DNA from: DATGKD01 sp035294855
GTDB taxonomy: Bacteria > Actinomycetota > Acidimicrobiia > Acidimicrobiales > UBA8190
Length of the DNA: 28,987 bases
Assembly (NCBI GenBank): GCA_035294855.1
Contig: DATGKD010000147.1
Location: forward strand, 1-28,987
Reading direction: 5' to 3'
How positions within the stretch are numbered: the stretch's first letter is position 1; each line of letters begins with the position of its first letter. The notes beneath the pieces are model-generated. The model ran no database searches, was not told the origin of the DNA, and saw only the letters and a program-made list of their open reading frames with translations. Made by a program: the position numbers and the translations under genes. Shown in pieces: positions 24,516 to 28,987 of this stretch.

Positions 24516-24558
24516 CGCGGCGGACCCTAGCGCGGCCGACCACTACCCTCGGCGGGCG

Positions 24559-25971
24559 ATGGTGCCCGAGCGCTTCAAACCGCTGGTCGACGCCACCGTG
24601 GAGCTCGCCCGGCGGTTCGAGGCCGCCGGTCACTCGCTCTACTTGGTGGGCGGGTCGGTGCGTGACGCGTTCGTCGCCGACGCGGCGTCACTCGCCGCGG
24701 GCGACGTCGACATCGATCTCACCACCGACGCGCGCCCCGACGACATCGAGCGCATCGCCGGGCCCGGCGCGGACGCCGTCTGGCTGCAGGGCAAGCGGTT
24801 CGGCACGGTGGGTCTCGCCCGCGATGGCCGCCGCTTCGAGATCACCACGCACCGCGCCGAGGCCTACCGCCCGGACTCGCGCAAACCCGAGGTGTCATTT
24901 GGCGATTCCGTGGAGGTCGACCTGTCGCGCCGCGACTTCACCGTCAACGCCATGGCCCTGCGCCTGCCGGACCTCGAGTTGATCGACCCCTTCGACGGCG
25001 TCGCCGACATCGCCGCTCACCGGCTGCGCACCCCGCTCGCGCCGGAGGAATCCTTCACCGACGACCCGCTGCGCATGATGCGCGCGGCGCGCTTCATTGC
25101 CGGGTTCGGGCTGAAGCCCGACCCCGAGCTCACCGAGGCCGTGCGGCGAATGCACGACCGCCTCGAGATCGTCTCGGCCGAGCGCATCCGCAACGAGCTC
25201 GACAAGCTCCTCGTGGTCGGGCGCCCCTCGCCCGGGCTGTGGTTCCTGGTGGACACCGGGCTGGCGGGCGAGTTCCTCCCCGAGTTGCCCGGGCTGGCGC
25301 TCGAGCAGGATCCCATCCACCGCCACAAAGACGTCCTGGCGCACACGCTCGCGGTGGTGGACAAGACGAGCCCCGACCGCCTGCTCCGGCTGGCGGCGCT
25401 GCTGCACGACATCGGCAAGCCCCGGACGCGCCAGTTCGGGCCGGGCGGGGTGACGTTCCATCACCACGAGGTGGTCGGCGCGCGCATGGCACGCGATCGG
25501 CTCACCGCGCTGCGCTACCCGAGTGACGACATCGACGTCGTGGTCCGCCTCGTCGAGCTCCACCTGCGCTTTCACACGTACCGCCTGGGGTGGACCGACA
25601 AGGCGGTGCGCCGCTACGTGCGCGACGCCGGCCCCCTCCTCGACCGGCTCAACGAGCTGACCCGCTCGGACTGCACCACCCGCAACGCGGCGCGCGCCCG
25701 CGCGCTCGGCGATCGCATGGACCAGCTCGAGCTCCGCATCGAGGAGCTACGCGCTCAGGAAGAGCTCGACGCGCTGCGTCCCGAGCTCGACGGGCGCCAG
25801 GTGATGACGCACCTCGCCATTCCGCCCGGTCCCGAGGTCGGCGAGGCACTCGCCTTCCTCATGGACCTCCGGCTGGACGAGGGCCTGCTCGGCGAGGCCG
25901 AGGCCTTCCGCCGGCTCGACGAGTGGTGGGCCCAGCGCAAAGGGCGAAAAGGAAACGGAGAAAAGCGCTGA
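24559..25971 (+). CDS. cca: CCA tRNA nucleotidyltransferase
   Basis: The enzyme adds or repairs the 3' CCA of tRNA. It is often annotated pcnA/cca in Actinobacteria. The 470-aa product has the nucleotidyltransferase motif LVGGSVRDAF (31-36 core), the metal-binding DVDIDL (Asp51, Asp53), RRDFTVNAMAL, and a middle RNA-binding region. An HD domain carries LLHDIGKPRTR (His283, Asp284). The start is ATG 24559, directly followed by a GTG codon. The position next to the murJ cluster matches the mycobacterial origin region, but the mutT-type gene found there between it and the DUF6049 gene is not present. Confidence 0.94.
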   Translation: MVPERFKPLVDATVELARRFEAAGHSLYLVGGSVRDAFVADAASLAAGDVDIDLTTDARPDDIERIAGPGADAVWLQGKRFGTVGLARDGRRFEITTHRAEAYRPDSRKPEVSFGDSVEVDLSRRDFTVNAMALRLPDLELIDPFDGVADIAAHRLRTPLAPEESFTDDPLRMMRAARFIAGFGLKPDPELTEAVRRMHDRLEIVSAERIRNELDKLLVVGRPSPGLWFLVDTGLAGEFLPELPGLALEQDPIHRHKDVLAHTLAVVDKTSPDRLLRLAALLHDIGKPRTRQFGPGGVTFHHHEVVGARMARDRLTALRYPSDDIDVVVRLVELHLRFHTYRLGWTDKAVRRYVRDAGPLLDRLNELTRSDCTTRNAARARALGDRMDQLELRIEELRAQEELDALRPELDGRQVMTHLAIPPGPEVGEALAFLMDLRLDEGLLGEAEAFRRLDEWWAQRKGRKGNGEKR

Positions 25972-25978
25972 GGCGGGC

Positions 25979-27076
25979 TCAGTCCTCGGGCCAGACCGGA
26001 CCGCGATCCCCGTCGGCGAACGCGTCGACCAGGCGCCGCGCCTCGTCGTCGTGGAACTGCACCGGGGGGGACTTCATGAAGTACGCCGAGGGCCCCACGA
26101 GCGGGCCGCCGATGCCCCGGTCCATGGCGATCTTGGCGCAGCGCACCGCGTCGATGATCACGCCGGCGGAGTTGGGCGAGTCCCACACCTCGAGCTTGAG
26201 CTCGACGTTGATGGGGACGTCGCCGAAGTTGCGCCCCTCCATGCGGATGTAGGCCCACTTGCGGTCGTGCAGCCAGGGCACGTGGTCCGAGGGGCCGATG
26301 TGGACGTCTTCGGCGCCGAGGACGTAGTTCTCGACCTGTGACGTCACCGCCTTCGTCTTGGACACCTTCTTCGACTCGAGCCGCTCGCGCTCGAGCATGT
26401 TCATGAAGTCCATGTTGCCGCCGAAGTTGAGCTGGTAGGTGCGGTCGAGCGCCAAGCCGCGGTCCTCGAACAGCCGGGTCAGGACGCGATGGATGATCGT
26501 CGAGCCCACCTGGCTCTTGATGTCGTCGCCCACGATCGGGATCCCCGCGTCACGGAAGCGCCGCGCCCACACCGGGTTGCTCGCGATGAAGACGGGGATG
26601 GCGTTGACGAAGCCGACGCCCGCGTCGAGGCACGCCTGGGCGTAGTGGCGCTGGGCTTCCTCGGACCCGACGGGGAGGTAGCTGACCAGCACGTCCGCGC
26701 CGCTCTCGCGCAGCGCTTCCGCCACGTTCACGGGCTCGGCGGGCGACTCCTCGGTGGTCTCCCGGTAGTACGCGCCGAGGCCGTCGAACGTCGGGCCGCG
26801 CTGCACGGTCACGTCCAAGTGGCCGACGGTCGCGAACCGGACGGTGTTGTTGTGCCCGGCGAGGATCGCCTTGGACAGGTCGGTGCCCACCTTGGCGGTG
26901 TCGACGTCGAAGGCGCAGACGAACTCGACGTCGCGCACGTGGTACCCGCCCAGCACGACGTGCATGAGGCCGGGCACGGTGTCGTCGGGCGCAGCGTCTT
27001 TGTAGAACTCCACTCCCTGCACCAGTGCGCTGGCACAGTTGCCGACGCCGGCGATGGCCACCTTGACGGTCTTCAT
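25979..27076 (-). CDS. ino1: inositol-3-phosphate synthase
   Basis: Ino1 converts glucose 6-phosphate to inositol 3-phosphate with bound NAD, the entry step for phosphatidylinositol and mycothiol. The 365-aa protein has the NAD-binding VAIAGVGNCASALVQG, CAFDVDTAKVG, SYLPVGSEEAQRHYAQACLDAG, VGDDIKSQVGSTI, LNFGGNMDFMNM, and KLEVWDSPNSAGVIIDA. The length and sequence are the short actinobacterial type. It is read from a PadR regulator gene 55 bp upstream, the same pairing as mycobacterial Rv0047c-ino1. Confidence 0.95.
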   Translation of the reverse strand: MKTVKVAIAGVGNCASALVQGVEFYKDAAPDDTVPGLMHVVLGGYHVRDVEFVCAFDVDTAKVGTDLSKAILAGHNNTVRFATVGHLDVTVQRGPTFDGLGAYYRETTEESPAEPVNVAEALRESGADVLVSYLPVGSEEAQRHYAQACLDAGVGFVNAIPVFIASNPVWARRFRDAGIPIVGDDIKSQVGSTIIHRVLTRLFEDRGLALDRTYQLNFGGNMDFMNMLERERLESKKVSKTKAVTSQVENYVLGAEDVHIGPSDHVPWLHDRKWAYIRMEGRNFGDVPINVELKLEVWDSPNSAGVIIDAVRCAKIAMDRGIGGPLVGPSAYFMKSPPVQFHDDEARRLVDAFADGDRGPVWPED

Positions 27077-27131
27077 TGGTTCTTCTCCCTCATCGCGTGG
27101 ATGTGCGATCGATCTGCTACGGGCCCGAATC

Positions 27132-27800
27132 TCATGACCCCGGGGCCTGGTCCCCGGCCTGCGCCTGCACCCCGACGACGGACGGCGCGGGTGTCTCCCG
27201 GGCGCGTCCGCGCTCGCTCTCGATCAGGCGATCGAGCCACGAGATGTCGCGCTCGGTGGATTCGGTGGTGTGCTCCATGAGCGATCGTGTGTAGGTGTCG
27301 AGGCGGCCCTCGACCGAGGTGGCCGCGGCGCGGGCGTCGGCCAGCCGCTGGACCAGCTGCGCCCGGCGCCGCTCGAGCAGGCGCAGGCGCGCCTGGGGCG
27401 GCAGGTAGCGGGCGAAGGCGAGCCGGAGCCCGAAGCCGCGGGCGTCGTCGGTCCCTGCGGCGCGCTCGTCGTCGAGGAGCTCGGCGAACTGGCGGCGGCC
27501 CTCGTCGGTGATCCGGTACACCTTTCGGCCCCGTCGCCCCAGAGCGGTGGCGGACCGGCGCGCCCGGAAGGCGGCCCGTTCCCCGGAGAGCGACCCGGTC
27601 ATGGGCGTCGGCGGGGCGCCGAAACGGGGGTCCTCGGCGGCCTCGACCGCGCCCGAGCGCTCCAGGCGCCCGAGGGCCGGGTACAGCGAGCCGAACGACA
27701 CGTTCGACAGGATCCCCAGCTCGTCCCGAAGACGCTTGCGGATCTCGTAGCCGTGCATGGCCTGCTCGCTGAGCAGGCCGAGGATGGCCATCTCCAGCAT
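27132..27800 (-). CDS. PadR family transcriptional regulator
   Basis: This 222-aa protein begins MLEMAILGLLSEQAMHGYEI, the PadR winged-helix N-terminus, with SNVSFGSLYPALGRLE as the recognition part. The wing contains an insert of about 35 residues (about 55-90, PTPMTGSLSGERAAFRARRS) before KVYRITDEG. A C-terminal helical domain with a coiled stretch (RLLERRRAQLVQRLADARAA) mediates dimers. The ATG at 27800 is preceded by GGAG at 8 nt; an open frame continues upstream to 28028 but has no support. It lies just before ino1 on one transcript, and the palindrome upstream is its likely operator. Confidence 0.92.
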   Translation of the reverse strand: MLEMAILGLLSEQAMHGYEIRKRLRDELGILSNVSFGSLYPALGRLERSGAVEAAEDPRFGAPPTPMTGSLSGERAAFRARRSATALGRRGRKVYRITDEGRRQFAELLDDERAAGTDDARGFGLRLAFARYLPPQARLRLLERRRAQLVQRLADARAAATSVEGRLDTYTRSLMEHTTESTERDISWLDRLIESERGRARETPAPSVVGVQAQAGDQAPGS

Positions 27801-28127
27801 CGTCAGGCTCCGGGCACTCGGGTCAGGTGGCTCAGGAACATCGTGAGATATATCGTAGCGATACATCGGCGGCGCCGTCACATTTGGCGCTGACTTACTT
27901 GACTCACCATGGCTTCGTCCTGGGCATGGCCGGCAAAATCGCCTCACAAGCTGTGACGGATCGCGCACTTCTTGTGGAAACCGCGCCGTAGACTGAACCC
28001 GGTGGGGGCCACGGTCATCGCGCCCCATGGTCGGACCGCTCTAGCGACCTCCGAGTCGCTCTGCGAAACTCGCCGCTGTGCGCGCCGGAGGCCTCTGCCC
28101 CGTCAGTGCTCCGCGGAAAGGCGCTCA
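27801..28127. other. intergenic region padR to proteasome-like gene
   Basis: This 327-bp gap separates divergent genes. Near padR it holds a palindrome (listed separately). GCGCC and GGCGC at about 27871-27889 form a short inverted repeat. TAGACT at 27989-27994 could be a -10 for the rightward gene but lacks a -35. TCACAAGCTGTGA at 27944-27956 is an inverted repeat. A GGAAAGG ribosome site is at 28115-28121. Confidence 0.45.
27847..27867. promoter_or_regulatory. palindrome, candidate PadR operator
   Basis: ATATATCG and CGATACAT flank the centre TAG; the arms match at 7 of 8 as an inverted repeat. It begins 47 bp upstream of the padR start, in an AT-rich patch that could overlap a promoter. 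PadR proteins typically bind palindromes such as ATGT-N8-ACAT next to their own gene. Autoregulation of padR-ino1 is inferred. Confidence 0.55.
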
Positions 28128-28987
28128 GTGTCGCTAGCGGTTGTTTTCAAGAGTCCCGAAGGCTTGGTCCTCGCGGCAGATAGCCGCGTGACCGTGACCG
28201 CCGTCCAGCCGCTTCCTGTGCCACTTGTGCCGGGTGCTCCGGTAGGCACGCCACAGTTCCAGATCCTTCCCGCTTACTACGACAGCGCCACGAAGCTTCT
28301 GCCCGTAAAGGGCCAGTCGCACGTCGCAATGGTCACATTCGGAGCGGGGGCGATCGGAGTAGCTGAGCCAAGAACCGCTCATGGCTACTTGCTTGAGTTT
28401 GAAGCCCACCTCGATGAGGTCCTCAAAGACAAGAAACATAAGCGACTCTCAGTCGAAGATTTTGCTACTGAAGTGGGAGCCTTCTTCTCGAAGGAATGGT
28501 CCGCTGCCGGGATGCCAAATCCGATACTTCCGCCCAATCAGCCCCTGTTCTTCTTGGTGGCGGGTTTCGATGAAGGCGACACTTTCGGCAGGATTTTTCA
28601 AGTTTGTATTCCGAATGATCCGAAGCCCGTCGAGCAACGGCCTGGGAGGAACTTCGGGATTGCTTGGGGCGGAATGGCCGATTTTTTGGAGCGGCTCCTG
28701 AACGGCATGGATCCGAAGACTGTTCCCATCGTGCAGTCAACGCTTGGTCTCAGTGACGAACAAATGAACAAGCTTCGGGTCGCTTTAGGCACACAGCTGG
28801 CGTTGCCCATCCCGTACCAGTTTCTGCCTCTCCAAGACTGCATCAACATGGCGACGTTCCTGGTTATGACTACTTCAGTGATATTGGACTGGGTCGTGGG
28901 TATCCGCGGCGTAGGAGGTGAAATTGATGTCGCCACAATCACACGCGAAGGACTCCGTTTCATTACCGAGCGAAAGCTCCACCCCTG
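28128..28987 (+). CDS. proteasome-like Ntn hydrolase (3' end cut by window edge)
   Basis: The frame from the GTG at 28128 stays open to the right edge: 286 codons with no stop. A GGAAAGG ribosome site lies 6 nt upstream. If the initiator residue is removed the chain starts SLAVVFKSPEGLVLAADSRVT, which aligns with the proteasome beta-subunit start (T..VG.K..GVVLAADSR). Ser takes the place of Thr1, Asp falls at 17 exactly, and Lys in DSATKLLPV (residue 55) would be the Lys33 equivalent after a ~22-residue insert. Third-position GC is clearly lower than in all other genes here. Proteolytic activity is inferred. It is not a standard PrcB (no propeptide), and the rest of the protein is not recognised. 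Confidence 0.75.
   Translation, partial: MSLAVVFKSPEGLVLAADSRVTVTAVQPLPVPLVPGAPVGTPQFQILPAYYDSATKLLPVKGQSHVAMVTFGAGAIGVAEPRTAHGYLLEFEAHLDEVLKDKKHKRLSVEDFATEVGAFFSKEWSAAGMPNPILPPNQPLFFLVAGFDEGDTFGRIFQVCIPNDPKPVEQRPGRNFGIAWGGMADFLERLLNGMDPKTVPIVQSTLGLSDEQMNKLRVALGTQLALPIPYQFLPLQDCINMATFLVMTTSVILDWVVGIRGVGGEIDVATITREGLRFITERKLHP

Noticed and set aside
27944..27956. TCACAAGCTGTGA inverted repeat as a CRP-type site
   Set aside because: The half-sites are in the opposite order and spacing from TGTGA-N6-TCACA, so there is no support for CRP binding.
28134..28439. 101-aa minus-strand frame at the right edge
   Set aside because: It is opposite to the proteasome-like gene, which has a good ribosome site and clear family-like start; the minus frame has no motifs.

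Overview
This window is the replication-origin region of a GC-rich actinobacterial chromosome. The evidence is the gene order gyrA, gyrB, DUF721 gene, recF, dnaN, oriC and dnaA on the minus strand, with rpmH, rnpA, yidD, yidC, jag, rsmG, parA and parB on the plus strand. It continues with a block that also lies beside the mycobacterial origin: cwlM-like gene, trxA, trxB, murJ, DUF6049 gene and the tRNA nucleotidyltransferase gene. An actinobacterial-type ino1 with a PadR regulator follows. High GC, many GTG starts and several four-base stop/start overlaps fit Actinomycetota. A deep lineage such as Acidimicrobiia is my inference and is not proved by the sequence.

Layout. Positions 1-8498 (minus) hold gyrase A (cut by the window edge), gyrase B, a DciA-like protein, RecF, the sliding clamp and DnaA. 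DnaA-box-like 9-mers and an AT-rich stretch lie between dnaN and dnaA (6892-7121), and a second cluster sits just upstream of dnaA (8527-8558). Positions 8935-12682 (plus) are a tightly packed rpmH-rnpA-yidD-yidC-jag-rsmG run for ribosome, RNase P and membrane-protein insertion. Positions 12683-15404 hold two near-identical 29-bp parS-like elements, a small orphan LAGLIDADG-motif gene, and parAB. Positions 15565-18369 (minus) hold a peptidoglycan-binding pseudo-amidase that looks like CwlM, then thioredoxin, thioredoxin reductase and a small membrane protein. Positions 18451-24515 (minus) hold DegV, MurJ with a long hydrophilic tail, a DUF6049 envelope protein and a TIGR03085-type protein. CCA-adding enzyme (plus) and padR-ino1 (minus) follow. 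The right edge (28128 onward) has lower GC and holds an incomplete gene for a proteasome-like Ntn hydrolase with Ser rather than Thr as nucleophile.

How it works together. The core encodes initiation (DnaA, DnaN, oriC), topology (gyrase), origin segregation (ParA, ParB, parS-like sites), and lipid II precursor control and flipping (CwlM-like protein, MurJ). The points most worth a second look are the split parS-like repeats with the LAGLIDADG gene beside parA, the amidase homologue that has lost its zinc-binding histidines and lacks a normal start codon, the Asp-to-Asn change in the gyrase B TOPRIM motif, and the Ser-type proteasome-like protein. No tRNA, rRNA, CRISPR array or insertion sequence was seen.
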